Shown piece after piece: positions 17,217 through 25,713 of a DNA stretch of 64,000 nt. The notes beneath the pieces were generated by a model. The model saw only the letters and a program-made list of their open reading frames with translations, searched no databases and was not told the DNA's origin. Position 1 is the first letter of the stretch, and each line of letters starts with the position of its first letter. The translations under genes and the position numbers were made by a program. This DNA is from Streptomyces tailanensis (lineage in GTDB: Bacteria; Actinomycetota; Actinomycetes; Streptomycetales; Streptomycetaceae), in contig NZ_VTHJ01000036.1 in NCBI RefSeq assembly GCF_008386495.1, positions 1 to 64,000 on the forward strand, read 5' to 3'.

Positions 17217-18563
17217 CTATTTGGCGGGCAACGGAGAGGGCGGAGTGATCAACCGGGCTCGTTCATACAGTTCCCGCGCTGTTAGATTACCCAGGTAGGA
17301 CCGAATGAGCTTGAACATTTTCTGCACTCGCTGTTCTGCACGCCCGGATTGAACGAGTGGGTAGTCATCCAATGCGAGATTCCAAGTGGCGCAGGCAGCT
17401 TCCAGGTGCCCAATGGAGAGTTGGCGCTCAGCAAGAATGGTGCGATGGTGTACGCGTGTACGCCGGTAAACGTTGTATCGCAACTTGTCGGCCTGCTGCA
17501 TTGCCTCAACAGCGCCCGTCATGTCACCGAGTTCGTACCGCACTTGACTTGTGTGGTAATTGAGGGCGGCAGGGTCGTACGAACCAAAGATTTTTGCTCG
17601 GGATTCTGCTTTGTCCATTGCAACTTCGGCTTCCCGAAGATACATAAGAGCCTTATTTCGTTCGCCAGTCTGGGCGGCAGCGTGTGCCTGTTGGCCAGCA
17701 AGGAAGGCACGCATTCGCGGACCGGCATTCGGAGAAGCGGCAGCAGCAGCATCGGCTAGCCGCATGGCTTGTTGCCCGTGCCCTAGCTCTACAGCCTGAA
17801 CGCTCATCCCTCGCAGGGTTGTGCAGAACGTCAGGTGATCCTCTGACGCTCCGGCAAGCTCCAAAGCCTTCAGGTAATACTGTTGAGCCAGCCCGTGAAC
17901 CCCCTCGTCCGCTGCCATGTAGCCAGTTAGATAGCAGAGATCAGAAGCCGCTGCCATCATTGCCTTTCGAACATGGTCCGGAGCATCCGCCCGAAGGTAC
18001 GGGGCAACCGTATTCACAAGAAATGCAGCTGCCATAGGGCGCGCATGGCGCCCGCCGAATTGGTCATCAAGGTCAGAAACTCGTTCGGTCATGGCAATGA
18101 CCATGTCCACTTCGGACATTCCTACCCGCTGGGTCTGGCCTTTCTGGACGGCTTCCATCTGACCAACAACGTCGGGCCAATTGGGCACGGTGAGGGCAAC
18201 GGAAAACAGACCTGCGCCTAGCAGGCTACGGCGGGACGGGTCCATATCGTTTTGCCCAAGATCAATGAGCCCTTCCACCGTACCCGGATGGGCGTTCGAC
18301 TGATCCTGGGGCGTGGGAAATCCAGCTTGGGCGTGCGTGACAGGGCGATTCAGTCGGCGGGACAGCGCTTCCAAGACCAATGGCCGCGCTGCCTCCTTCG
18401 GCATATGCCCCTTGAGCCACTGGTGAACAGACGGTTCCCGGTAATTGAGGGGCGTTCCGCGTTCCATGCCTACGCGGTTCACGCCCTGGGCGAACTGGCG
18501 CAGCGTCCACCCGGTCTCGCGGTACAGCCGCTCAAGATCAGCATTCGGTTCCGGCGTGCTCAC
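17217..18563 (-). CDS. HTH/TPR transcriptional regulator
   Basis: A 448-residue cytoplasmic regulator. The N-terminal 75 residues look like an XRE-type helix-turn-helix (LERLYRETGWTLRQFAQGVNR, then EPSVHQWLKG). After a linker with SRRSLLGAGLFSVAL, the last 300 residues are helical tetratricopeptide-like repeats (AMMAAASDLCYLTGYMAADE, AQQYYLKALELAG, KALMYLREAEVAM). This layout is common among Streptomyces regulators next to small effector genes; TPR regions usually bind a peptide or protein partner. Codon use is visibly less GC-rich than in neighbouring genes, suggesting transfer. The GTG start at 18563 is preceded by GAGGG. It faces four small overlapping genes across a 171-base region with two inverted repeats. 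Confidence 0.8.
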   Translation of the reverse strand: MSTPEPNADLERLYRETGWTLRQFAQGVNRVGMERGTPLNYREPSVHQWLKGHMPKEAARPLVLEALSRRLNRPVTHAQAGFPTPQDQSNAHPGTVEGLIDLGQNDMDPSRRSLLGAGLFSVALTVPNWPDVVGQMEAVQKGQTQRVGMSEVDMVIAMTERVSDLDDQFGGRHARPMAAAFLVNTVAPYLRADAPDHVRKAMMAAASDLCYLTGYMAADEGVHGLAQQYYLKALELAGASEDHLTFCTTLRGMSVQAVELGHGQQAMRLADAAAAASPNAGPRMRAFLAGQQAHAAAQTGERNKALMYLREAEVAMDKAESRAKIFGSYDPAALNYHTSQVRYELGDMTGAVEAMQQADKLRYNVYRRTRVHHRTILAERQLSIGHLEAACATWNLALDDYPLVQSGRAEQRVQKMFKLIRSYLGNLTARELYERARLITPPSPLPAK

Positions 18564-18592
18564 TGGCCCTCAACTCCTCGTGCTGGCGTGGC

Positions 18593-18647
18593 ACTTAAAG
18601 CTCTTAAGTCCTGCTGCCGCTTCAACGGTACCGCTGTGCGTAGCGGT
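18593..18647. promoter_or_regulatory. Two inverted repeats in the divergent regulator region
   Basis: ACTTAA/TTAAGT (18593-18609, five-base spacer) and ACCGCT/AGCGGT (18630-18647, six-base spacer) lie between the HTH/TPR gene and the small-gene operon. They are natural candidates for autoregulation by the HTH/TPR protein. Confidence 0.4.
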
Positions 18648-18734
18648 GGAGTTACCTAGAGCAGTAAGGACCCCAGCGACCGATGCGCGTCGGCCCTGGG
18701 GCGTGGACCACCTGAAGGAAGCAGGCAGCCACCC

Positions 18735-19076
18735 ATGTACCTATCACGAACGCTCGAACGAGTGAGAGCCGCGTGCCGGCGAGGCAACCCCGGCAGGCAC
18801 AGGCGTCCCGCGCTGCCCCAGGAAGCGTCCCAGATGCCCTCCCGCCGGCCCGTGCCGGACGTCCGGGGAGTCCTGGTCGTCGCGCGCAGGCGCCGCAGGG
18901 AAGGGCACACCCAGGGCGAGGCATGGCAGCCTCAGCCGCAGGCGCGCGCCTATTGGCCCTCTCCGCTCGACTGGGAGGACACGCCCCTTGTCCGGCCCTA
19001 CGTCGTGGCGCTGGACACCTTGCCCAGGAACGCCCGGACAGGCGCCCAGGCGTGCCCCTGGGAGGTTGCGCGATGA
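18735..19076 (+). CDS. Hypothetical protein, first gene of small-gene module
   Basis: A 113-residue protein of unknown function, rich in Arg and Pro, starting with ATG at 18735. The N-terminal half (MYLSRTLERVRAACRRG) is basic and could bind nucleic acid or membrane. The C-terminal half contains DWEDTPLVRPYVVALDTLPR, a short motif I have seen in other small Streptomyces proteins beside regulators. It overlaps the next gene by four bases (ATGA). No catalytic motif is visible. Confidence 0.55.
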   Translation: MYLSRTLERVRAACRRGNPGRHRRPALPQEASQMPSRRPVPDVRGVLVVARRRRREGHTQGEAWQPQPQARAYWPSPLDWEDTPLVRPYVVALDTLPRNARTGAQACPWEVAR

Positions 19077-19267
19077 GCGGAGCCAAGGTCGAGTCCCGCG
19101 TGCGCACTGCCGAACTGCCCATGCTGCGCGCTTACCGCCTGTGGTTCGAGCACACCCGCAAGTGCGCCGACGGCTGCAAGGGCAAGCCCAAGGCGCAGGA
19201 CGGCTGCGAGACCGGACGGGAACTGTGGGGCACGTACCGCCTCGCGCGGGCAGGGATGGCGTCGTGA
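19073..19267 (+). CDS. Hypothetical protein, second gene of small-gene module
   Basis: A 64-residue hydrophilic protein. It begins at the ATG at 19073 inside the preceding stop and ends inside the next GTG start. It has two cysteines in HTRKCADGCKGKP and a third in QDGCETGRELW, so a small metal site (Cys-x3-Cys plus Cys/His) is conceivable. The C-terminal GRELWGTYRLARAG segment is amphipathic. Function unknown. The overlaps on both sides support a real translated gene. Confidence 0.6.
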   Translation: MSGAKVESRVRTAELPMLRAYRLWFEHTRKCADGCKGKPKAQDGCETGRELWGTYRLARAGMAS

Positions 19268-19566
19268 ACTGGGGGATCGAACGCACTCCGGGAAGCCGTG
19301 TTCACCGCACCGACGATGGACGCGTGGCCCTTCCGCTGCGGCTCTCCCGCAACGGGGAACACGCGACGGACACTGAGCTTGTGCTCTCCCTGGCAGAGGC
19401 CGAGCACCTGCACGCATCCCTGTGCCGTGCCCTCGACGGCCACCCACCGCCCAGGGACGTACCGGACTGTCGCGATGCGGTCGTTGCCGCCAACGCGGTC
19501 GATGCCGCCCATGCGCTGAGTGCCAAGGTGGCTGAGGCCAACCGGCGCAGTCGGGGGGCACTGTGA
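19264..19566 (+). CDS. Hypothetical protein, third gene of small-gene module
   Basis: A 100-residue protein starting with GTG at 19264 (overlap GTGA with the previous gene). It reads MNWGIERTPGSRVHRTDDGR, then VALPLRLSRNG and a helical LVLSLAEAEHLHASLCRALDG segment, and ends in an Ala-rich helix. The first part may be a small beta sheet. I do not recognise a family with certainty. It overlaps the next, frameshifted gene by four bases. Confidence 0.6.
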   Translation: MNWGIERTPGSRVHRTDDGRVALPLRLSRNGEHATDTELVLSLAEAEHLHASLCRALDGHPPPRDVPDCRDAVVAANAVDAAHALSAKVAEANRRSRGAL

Positions 19567-19831
19567 CGCGCTCGATCATCAAGGCCGCTGAATGGACGCT
19601 CGGGCCGGAAACCGCCGAGAGTGCACCGCAGGGCATCTACTCGGCGGAGTGCCTGACGTGCGGGGCACAGGCACAGCCAACTGACACGAACGCTTGCCGG
19701 TTGAGGTGTGGGCGTTGAAGTACACGGGACTGAATCCGACGCATCGTCAGTTCAAGGCAACGGCAGAGACGTTCTGGCGAATCACGCCGAGCGAGGGTAA
19801 CCCCTACCGCGAGAGCGACCAGGGCGCCTAA
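19563..19831 (+). pseudogene. DUF7848-like small protein, frameshifted
   Basis: Starting with GTG at 19563, the frame reads MTRSIIKAAEWTLGPETAES and CLTCGAQAQPTDTN, as in the DUF7848 family, but stops at 19718 after 51 codons. Shifting one base after DTN restores the family sequence (RLPVEVWALKYTGLNPTHRQ, then FKATAETFWRITPSEGNPYRE) to a TAA at 19829. The break fits loss of one C in AACCGC near 19691. The conserved CxxC suggests a small zinc-binding fold. Sequencing error is the alternative to a true mutation. Confidence 0.65.
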
Positions 19832-19937
19832 CTCGCGCCAGCAACACCTCCGATGACTGCCGCTTCCGGGGCCCTGCGAGGGACGAGGGCAGCAACGCCA
19901 GACCGCCGCCCCGGTGCCCCCATCCGGAACGGTCCCA

Positions 19938-19978
19938 GCGCCCCCAACTGTGCGAGCAAGGCCCACAGTTGGGGGCGC
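19938..19978 (+). terminator. Terminator-like hairpin after small-gene module
   Basis: GCGCCCCCAACTGTG (19938-19952) pairs perfectly with 19964-19978 around an 11-base loop. It closes the module transcript. Confidence 0.75.
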
Positions 19979-20399
19979 CTTACCGTGCACATCCAGACGC
20001 ATGACCGGTCACGGACTGGGCACGGTCCGGTCACGGTTTCTGCCCCGTAGAGTGCCCGGATACGGCCGTTTCCGCAGGTCACAGGCAGGTGCCCCTACTG
20101 CTGCCGCTCCAAGCAGAGAGTGGGGGAGGGACGGGTAGGGGCGGCACCCGGCGAGCGCCGGTGAGCGAAATCCCGCCCAGAGCTCAGCCACAGCCGCCGG
20201 ACGAGCAATCCGACCGACGCCCCCCTCTCCACACTCCGCACACCACCGCCTGTGCACCGCCTGTGAATGCCGCCGCAGGGCCATGGATTGTCCATGCCCC
20301 GTCAACCACACTCGCCTAAGTTCCAACACCGCGCGACCCCGCCGCCGACCGGCAGGCGGGGCCGGTCAAGGCACCCCTTGAACACCCCTTGGAGCGACA
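19979..20399. other. Intergenic region upstream of phoX
   Basis: No gene that I can support. It contains a 10-base direct repeat CCGGTCACGG (20005-20014 and 20027-20036, 22 bases apart) and a GC hairpin at about 20340-20370. Just before the start of phoX come three loosely similar 11-base units (GTCAAGGCACC, CCTTGAACACC, CCTTGGAGCGA). These could be a weak PHO-box-like array, but the match is poor. Confidence 0.3.
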
Positions 20400-21557
20400 G
20401 TGGAACGTCGAAACCTCCTCCGCGCGGCCGCCCTCGGCGGCGCATCAGCCGTCTTCGGCGGCACCCTGTGGCGCGGCGCCGCGTACGCCGCCCCCGCCCA
20501 GCCCGGCACGGGCCCGTACGGGGCCCTCGGCGCGGCGGACGCCAACGGCATACGGCTCCCGAGCGGTTTCACCAGCCGAGTGATCGCCCGCTCCGGCCAG
20601 ACGGTCAGCGGAACGTCGTACACCTGGCACAACGCCCCCGACGGCGGCGCCTGTTACGCGGACGGCACCGGCTGGATCTACGTCTCCAACTCGGAGATCA
20701 ACCCGTCCGGCGGCGCGAGCGCGGTGCGGTTCTCCTCGACGGGCGCGATCACCTCCGCGTACCGAATCCTCTCCAGCACCCGCCAGAACTGCGCGGGCGG
20801 CAAGACCCCGTGGAACACCTGGCTGTCCTGCGAGGAGGTCGACCGCGGCTACGTCTACGAGACCGACCCGTGGGGCGCGAAGGCAGCCGTACGCCGTGAC
20901 GCCATGGGCCGCTTCAAGCACGAGGCCGCGGCCGCCGACCCCACCCGCGGCGTCGTCTACATGACGGAGGACGTCACCGACGGCTGCTTCTACCGCTTCC
21001 GGCCGACGACGTGGGGCGACCTGTCGTCGGGCACGCTGGAGGTCATGGTCGCCGGCACCGCCACCAGCGGCCCGGTCACCTGGTCCAGGGTCCCGGACCC
21101 GACCGGCGCCACCGCCACCCGCAACCAGGTCTCCGGCGCCAAGCGCTTCAACGGCGGCGAGGGCTGCTACTACGCCGACGACACCTGCTGGTTCACGACG
21201 AAGGGCGACAACCGCGTCTGGCAGTACAACGCGGCCGCCCAGACCATCGAACTCGCCTACGACGACTCCCTGGTGACGAACGGCAGCGCCCCGCTGACCG
21301 GCGTCGACAACGTCACGGGTTCGGTCTCCGGCGACCTCTTCGTCGCGGAGGACGGCGGCAACATGGAGATCTGCGTCATCACCCCGGACGACGTGATCGC
21401 CCCCTTCCTCCGCATCAACAACCAGTCCTCCTCGGAAATCACCGGCCCGGCCTTCTCCCCCGACGGCCGCCGCCTCTACTTCTCCAGCCAACGAGGCACC
21501 AGCGGCAGTTCATCGGGCGGAATCACCTACGAGGTGACGGGCCCGTTCCGAACCTGA
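20400..21557 (+). CDS. phoX: PhoX-family (DUF839) secreted phosphatase-like protein
   Basis: A 385-residue protein of the PhoX/DUF839 family, the calcium/iron-dependent alkaline phosphatases exported folded by the Tat system. The N-terminus has a twin-arginine signal (ERRNLLRAAALGG) with an Ala-rich stretch ending near AYAAPA at about residue 31. Family segments include SGFTSRVIARSG, WNTWLSCEEVDRGYVYE, GVVYMTEDVTDGCFYRF and GDNRVWQYN, placing beta-propeller acidic loops in order. It starts with GTG at 20400. It is shorter than Pseudomonas PhoX, so alkaline phosphatase activity is an inference. Its 3' end overlaps the convergent deoR-type gene by 31 bases. Confidence 0.8.
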   Translation: MERRNLLRAAALGGASAVFGGTLWRGAAYAAPAQPGTGPYGALGAADANGIRLPSGFTSRVIARSGQTVSGTSYTWHNAPDGGACYADGTGWIYVSNSEINPSGGASAVRFSSTGAITSAYRILSSTRQNCAGGKTPWNTWLSCEEVDRGYVYETDPWGAKAAVRRDAMGRFKHEAAAADPTRGVVYMTEDVTDGCFYRFRPTTWGDLSSGTLEVMVAGTATSGPVTWSRVPDPTGATATRNQVSGAKRFNGGEGCYYADDTCWFTTKGDNRVWQYNAAAQTIELAYDDSLVTNGSAPLTGVDNVTGSVSGDLFVAEDGGNMEICVITPDDVIAPFLRINNQSSSEITGPAFSPDGRRLYFSSQRGTSGSSSGGITYEVTGPFRT

Positions 21558-22345
21558 CCACCGGATCGGTCGCGAGCCGCCCCGGCGGTCGAGACCACCT
21601 GTACGCCCGCCTCACCGAGAGCCACACAAGTCGCCTCGTCGGCCGACGCGTCGGTGACCAGCACGTCCAGTTCCTCGGGGCCGCAGATCTTCACCATGCC
21701 CGCCCCGGGGAACTTGGTCCGGTCGGCCAGCAGCACCACCTTGTCGCCGGCGGCGATCATCGCGCGCCGTGCGGGCACCTCGGCGACGGTGGTGTCCATG
21801 ACCTGGCCGCCGGGCCGGACGCCGCAGGCACCCATGAAAAGCCAGTCGGCGTGCACTTGGCGAAGGTTCTCCTCGGCCATGAAGCCGTCCAGCATGCGTG
21901 ACTCGCGGATGACCATCCCGCCGAGCAGCATCAGCTCGACGTGCTCGTCCTCGATGAGTTCGTCGTACACGGCGAGGTTGTTGGTGATGACAGTCAGCCG
22001 ACGCCCACGCAACTGCCGTGCCAACCGATGGACGGTCGTACCGCTGTCGAGAATGACCGACTGCCCGTCCTCGATCATCATCGCGGCCCGCTCGGCGATC
22101 GCGTCCTTCGCGCTCACCCGAACCCCGGCGGCCTCGTCGAACGGCGGCTGCTCCTCCTCGACGACCGCTCCCCCGTGCACCCGGGTGAGCAGCCCGTCCG
22201 CCTCCAGCTTCAGCAGATCCCGCCGAATGGTCGCCGGGCTCACATCCAACCGCTCCGACAACTCGGCCACAGAGGCCGCACCCCCGGACCGCAGCGCCCG
22301 CAGGATAAGTCGATGTCGCCCCTCAGCCAGCACGCGACGAAACAC
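21527..22345 (-). CDS. DeoR/GlpR-family transcriptional regulator
   Basis: A 272-residue repressor. The N-terminal DeoR winged helix is clear (RHRLILRALRSGGAASVAEL, SPATIRRDLLKLEADGLLTR and the family mark VHGGA). The C-terminal DeoRC sensor domain, which binds a phosphosugar, follows (DSGTTVHRLARQL, VITNNLAVYDEL, LLADRTKFPGAGMVKI). The start is the GTG at 22345 or another GTG at 22333; the ribosome site is weak for both. The ligand and target cannot be read off; neighbouring ppdK hints at carbohydrate control. It overlaps the phoX 3' end. Confidence 0.85.
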   Translation of the reverse strand: MFRRVLAEGRHRLILRALRSGGAASVAELSERLDVSPATIRRDLLKLEADGLLTRVHGGAVVEEEQPPFDEAAGVRVSAKDAIAERAAMMIEDGQSVILDSGTTVHRLARQLRGRRLTVITNNLAVYDELIEDEHVELMLLGGMVIRESRMLDGFMAEENLRQVHADWLFMGACGVRPGGQVMDTTVAEVPARRAMIAAGDKVVLLADRTKFPGAGMVKICGPEELDVLVTDASADEATCVALGEAGVQVVSTAGAARDRSGGQVRNGPVTS

Positions 22346-22410
22346 TACACGCCACCACTTGGCGCCGATCCGCCGTCTTCTCGCCTCTTTACAAGGGCAA
22401 GACCCTGGTG

Positions 22411-22442
22411 AGGGCGGCACCCCCCGCACGGGGTGCCGCCCT
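22411..22442. terminator. Terminator hairpin between ppdK and deoR-type gene
   Basis: AGGGCGGCACCCC (22411-22423) pairs perfectly with 22430-22442, with CTTCTTT following on the plus strand. It lies beyond the ppdK 3' end on the minus strand. Confidence 0.7.
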
Positions 22443-22527
22443 CTTCTTTCGTGATCCGGAACCGCCGCCCATCGGTGAGGGTCGGTCGGGGACAAGCGGC
22501 GGTTCCGGGGTCTGAGGGGCTCCGCCC

Positions 22528-25275
22528 CTACCTGTGGTCGCTGCCCGCCGACTGGGACGCCGCGCGGCCGGCCTCCAGGCGGGCGACCGGGATGCGGAAG
22601 GGGGAGCAGGAGACGTAGTCGAGGCCTACCTCGTGGAAGAAGTGGACGGACTCGGGGTCGCCGCCGTGTTCGCCGCAGACGCCGAGCTTGAGGTCGGGGC
22701 GGGTGGCCCGGCCCGCGTCCGCCGCGAGCTTCACCAGGGAGCCCACGCCGTCCTTGTCGATCGTCTCGAAGGGGCTGACTCCGAAGATGCCCCTCTCCAG
22801 GTACGCCGTGAAGAAGGAGGCCTCCACGTCGTCCCGGGAGAAGCCCCACACCGTCTGGGTCAGGTCGTTCGTGCCGAAGCTGAAGAACTCCGCCGCCTCC
22901 GCGATCTGACCGGCGGTCAGGGCGGCCCGAGGCAGTTCGATCATCGTGCCGATGGCCAGCTTCAGTTCCGTACCCGTCGCGGCCTCGACCTCCGCGACGA
23001 CCTGGTCGGCCTCCTCTCGGACGATCTCCAGCTCCTGGACCGTGCCGACGAGCGGGATCATGATCTCCGCGCGGGGGTCGCCCTTCGCGTTCTTCCGCTC
23101 GGCCGCCGCCTCCGCGATGGCGCGGACCTGCATGGTGAACAGGCCGGGGATGACCAGGCCGAGGCGTACGCCGCGCAGGCCGAGCATCGGGTTCTGCTCG
23201 TGCAGCCGGTGGACGGCCTGGAGCAGGCGGAGTTCGTTCTCGTGGGGCTCCTGGCGGGACTCCGCCAGGGCCACGCGGACCGAGAGTTCCGTGATGTCGG
23301 GCAGGAACTCGTGCAGCGGCGGGTCCAGGAGACGGATCGTCACCGGCAGGCCGTCCATCGCCGAGAACAGCTCCACGAAGTCCTGCTTCTGGAGGGGGAG
23401 GAGTTCCTTCAGGGACTCCTCGCGCTCGGCCTCCGTGTCCGCCAGGATCAGGCGTTCGACCAGCTCACGGCGGTCACCGAGGAACATGTGCTCCGTACGG
23501 CACAGGCCGATGCCCTGGGCGCCGAAGCGACGGGCGCGCAGCGCGTCCTCGGCGTTGTCCGCGTTGGCGCGGACGCGGAGACGGCGCTTCCGGTCCGCGA
23601 AGGCCATGATCCGGTGGACCGCCTCGACGAGTTCGTCGGCGTCGTGGGCCCCCGCGTGCATCCGGCCCTCGAAGTACTCCACCACGGGGGAGGGGACGAC
23701 CGGGACCTCGCCCAGGTAGACCTTGCCGGTCGACCCGTCGATCGAGATCAGGTCGCCTTCCTCCACCACGTGTCCGCCGGGCACGGTCATCCGGCGGCGC
23801 TTGGTGTCGACCTCCAGCTCCTCCGCGCCGCAGACACAGGTCTTGCCCATGCCGCGCGCGACCACGGCCGCGTGGGAGGTCTTGCCGCCGCGCGAGGTCA
23901 GGATGCCCTCCGCCGCGATCATGCCGTCCAGGTCGTCGGGGTTCGTCTCACGGCGGACCAGGATGACCTTCTCCCCGGAACGCGACCACTTCACGGCCGT
24001 GTACGAGTCGAAGACCGCCTTGCCGACCGCCGCGCCCGGCGAGGCGGCGATGCCCCGGCCGACCTTCTCCACCTTCGCGTCCTCGTCGAAGCGCGGGAAC
24101 ATCAGCTGGGCGAGCTGGGCGCCCGTCACACGCTGGAGCGCCTCCGCCTCGTCGATCAGGCCCTGGTCCACGAGCTGCGTGGCGATACGGAACGCCGCGC
24201 CCGCCGTGCGCTTGCCGACACGGGTCTGGAGCATCCACAGCTGGCCGCGCTCGATGGTGAACTCGATGTCGCAGAGATCCTTGTAGTGGTTCTCCAGGGT
24301 CTCCATGATCCGCATCAGCTGGTCGTACGACTTCTTGTCGATCGACTCCAGCTCGGCCAGGGGGACCGTGTTGCGGATGCCCGCGACCACGTCCTCGCCC
24401 TGGGCGTTCTGCAGGTAGTCGCCGTAGACGCCCTGGTGGCCGGAGGCGGGGTCGCGGGTGAAGGCGACGCCCGTACCCGAGTCCGGGCCCAGGTTGCCGA
24501 AGACCATCGAGCAGACGTTGACGGCCGTGCCGAGGTCGCCCGGGATGCGCTCCTGACGGCGGTACAGCTTGGCGCGGTCGGTGTTCCAGGAGTTGAAGAC
24601 CGCCTCGATGGCGAGGTCCATCTGCTCGCGCGGGTCCTGCGGGAAGTCCCGGCCGGCCTCCTTCTTGACGATCTTCTTGAAGGTGGTGACCAGCTTCTTG
24701 AGGTCGGCGGCCTCCAGCTCGGTGTCGACCGTGACCTTCTTGGCCGCCTTCGCCGCCTCCAGGGCCTCCTCGAAGAGGTCGCCGTCGACGCCGAGGACGG
24801 TCTTGCCGAACATCTGGATGAGCCGGCGGTAGGAGTCCCAGGCGAAGCGGTCGTCGCCCGCCTGGTCGGCGAGGCCCTTCACGGACTTGTCGGAGAGGCC
24901 GATGTTGAGGACGGTGTCCATCATGCCGGGCATCGAGAACTTCGCGCCGGAGCGGACCGAGACGAGGAGCGGGTTGTCGGCCTGGCCGAGCTTCTTGCCC
25001 ATCCGCTCTTCGAGGGCGACGAGGTGCGCCCTCACCTCGTCACGGAGTGCCGCAGGCTCCTCACCGCTGTCGAGGTAGACCTTGCAGGCCTCGGTGGTGA
25101 TGGTGAAGCCGGGCGGCACGGGGAGACCGAGGTTGGTCATCTCGGCGAGGTTCGCGCCCTTGCCGCCGAGGAGGTCCTTGAGGTCCTTGTTGCCCTCGGT
25201 GAAGTCATAAACGAACTTCACGCCCTCAACGCTCTGAGCTACGTGGCCTACGTGGGGATCTTTGTTTTCCGACAC
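22528..25275 (-). CDS. ppdK: Pyruvate, phosphate dikinase
   Basis: Converts ATP, phosphate and pyruvate to AMP, pyrophosphate and phosphoenolpyruvate, and the reverse, in central metabolism. About 915 residues, the usual size. The N-terminal ATP-grasp domain starts with FTEGNKDLKDLLGGKGANLAEM. The swivelling phosphohistidine domain has GGKTSHAAVVARGMG with the catalytic His near residue 470. The C-terminal TIM barrel has GLCRTEHMF, EIMIPLVG and the closing GVCGEHGGDP motif with the catalytic Cys. The GTG start at 25275 (MSENKDPHVG) has AAGGAG nine bases upstream; the frame is open further but without homology. A terminator follows. Confidence 0.96.
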   Translation of the reverse strand: MSENKDPHVGHVAQSVEGVKFVYDFTEGNKDLKDLLGGKGANLAEMTNLGLPVPPGFTITTEACKVYLDSGEEPAALRDEVRAHLVALEERMGKKLGQADNPLLVSVRSGAKFSMPGMMDTVLNIGLSDKSVKGLADQAGDDRFAWDSYRRLIQMFGKTVLGVDGDLFEEALEAAKAAKKVTVDTELEAADLKKLVTTFKKIVKKEAGRDFPQDPREQMDLAIEAVFNSWNTDRAKLYRRQERIPGDLGTAVNVCSMVFGNLGPDSGTGVAFTRDPASGHQGVYGDYLQNAQGEDVVAGIRNTVPLAELESIDKKSYDQLMRIMETLENHYKDLCDIEFTIERGQLWMLQTRVGKRTAGAAFRIATQLVDQGLIDEAEALQRVTGAQLAQLMFPRFDEDAKVEKVGRGIAASPGAAVGKAVFDSYTAVKWSRSGEKVILVRRETNPDDLDGMIAAEGILTSRGGKTSHAAVVARGMGKTCVCGAEELEVDTKRRRMTVPGGHVVEEGDLISIDGSTGKVYLGEVPVVPSPVVEYFEGRMHAGAHDADELVEAVHRIMAFADRKRRLRVRANADNAEDALRARRFGAQGIGLCRTEHMFLGDRRELVERLILADTEAEREESLKELLPLQKQDFVELFSAMDGLPVTIRLLDPPLHEFLPDITELSVRVALAESRQEPHENELRLLQAVHRLHEQNPMLGLRGVRLGLVIPGLFTMQVRAIAEAAAERKNAKGDPRAEIMIPLVGTVQELEIVREEADQVVAEVEAATGTELKLAIGTMIELPRAALTAGQIAEAAEFFSFGTNDLTQTVWGFSRDDVEASFFTAYLERGIFGVSPFETIDKDGVGSLVKLAADAGRATRPDLKLGVCGEHGGDPESVHFFHEVGLDYVSCSPFRIPVARLEAGRAASQSAGSDHR

Positions 25276-25713
25276 AGGTCCCAACTCCTTGAGGACGCGG
25301 TGGCTGCCCTGACGGCGAGGAACATACCCAGATCGAAGGCTCCTGGGTACGTCCACTTGCGCGTCATGCGCCTGTAACCACCCGTCCGCCAGCAGATCGA
25401 AAGTCAAAGCTTGGCAAGGAGTTGAACACGGGTGTGTTCACTTCTTGAAGGCGACACCACCTCACGGGCCGGGAATCTTGCTCACATGAGCGGCAATCGG
25501 CACGTCTGATTTCGCTCGATGAACGATCAAAGGGTGGCACCGAGTGTCACTGCTTGAAGTTACGGATCCGCTCAAGATTCGCTCATCTGAGCGCAACCCT
25601 TATCAGGGGTGGCGAGAATCACGCCGTTCGAGGGGGCGGTATTTCACCATGCGGACCGGTACTCGGACGGGACTCGGACGGGAAACCCGCCTGTCACACC
25701 CCGGCGCCGCCCG
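25276..25713. promoter_or_regulatory. ppdK upstream region with twin palindromes
   Basis: No gene is seen. GCTCA-n2-TGAGC occurs twice, at 25480-25491 and 25581-25592, the second within CGCTCATCTGAGCG (25580-25593). Two identical palindromes 101 bases apart, upstream of ppdK on the minus strand, suggest operator sites, possibly for looping. The regulator is unknown. Confidence 0.4.

Noticed and set aside
20005..20036. CCGGTCACGG direct repeat as a phage attachment or iteron site
   Set aside because: Only two 10-base copies with no integrase or replication gene nearby; kept only as a note in the intergenic entry.
22534..25377. Very long open frame on the plus strand opposite ppdK
   Set aside because: It is the high-GC antisense shadow of ppdK. 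The composition (Arg/Val/Gly/His) and lack of motifs or ribosome site fit no protein, while ppdK on the other strand is certain.
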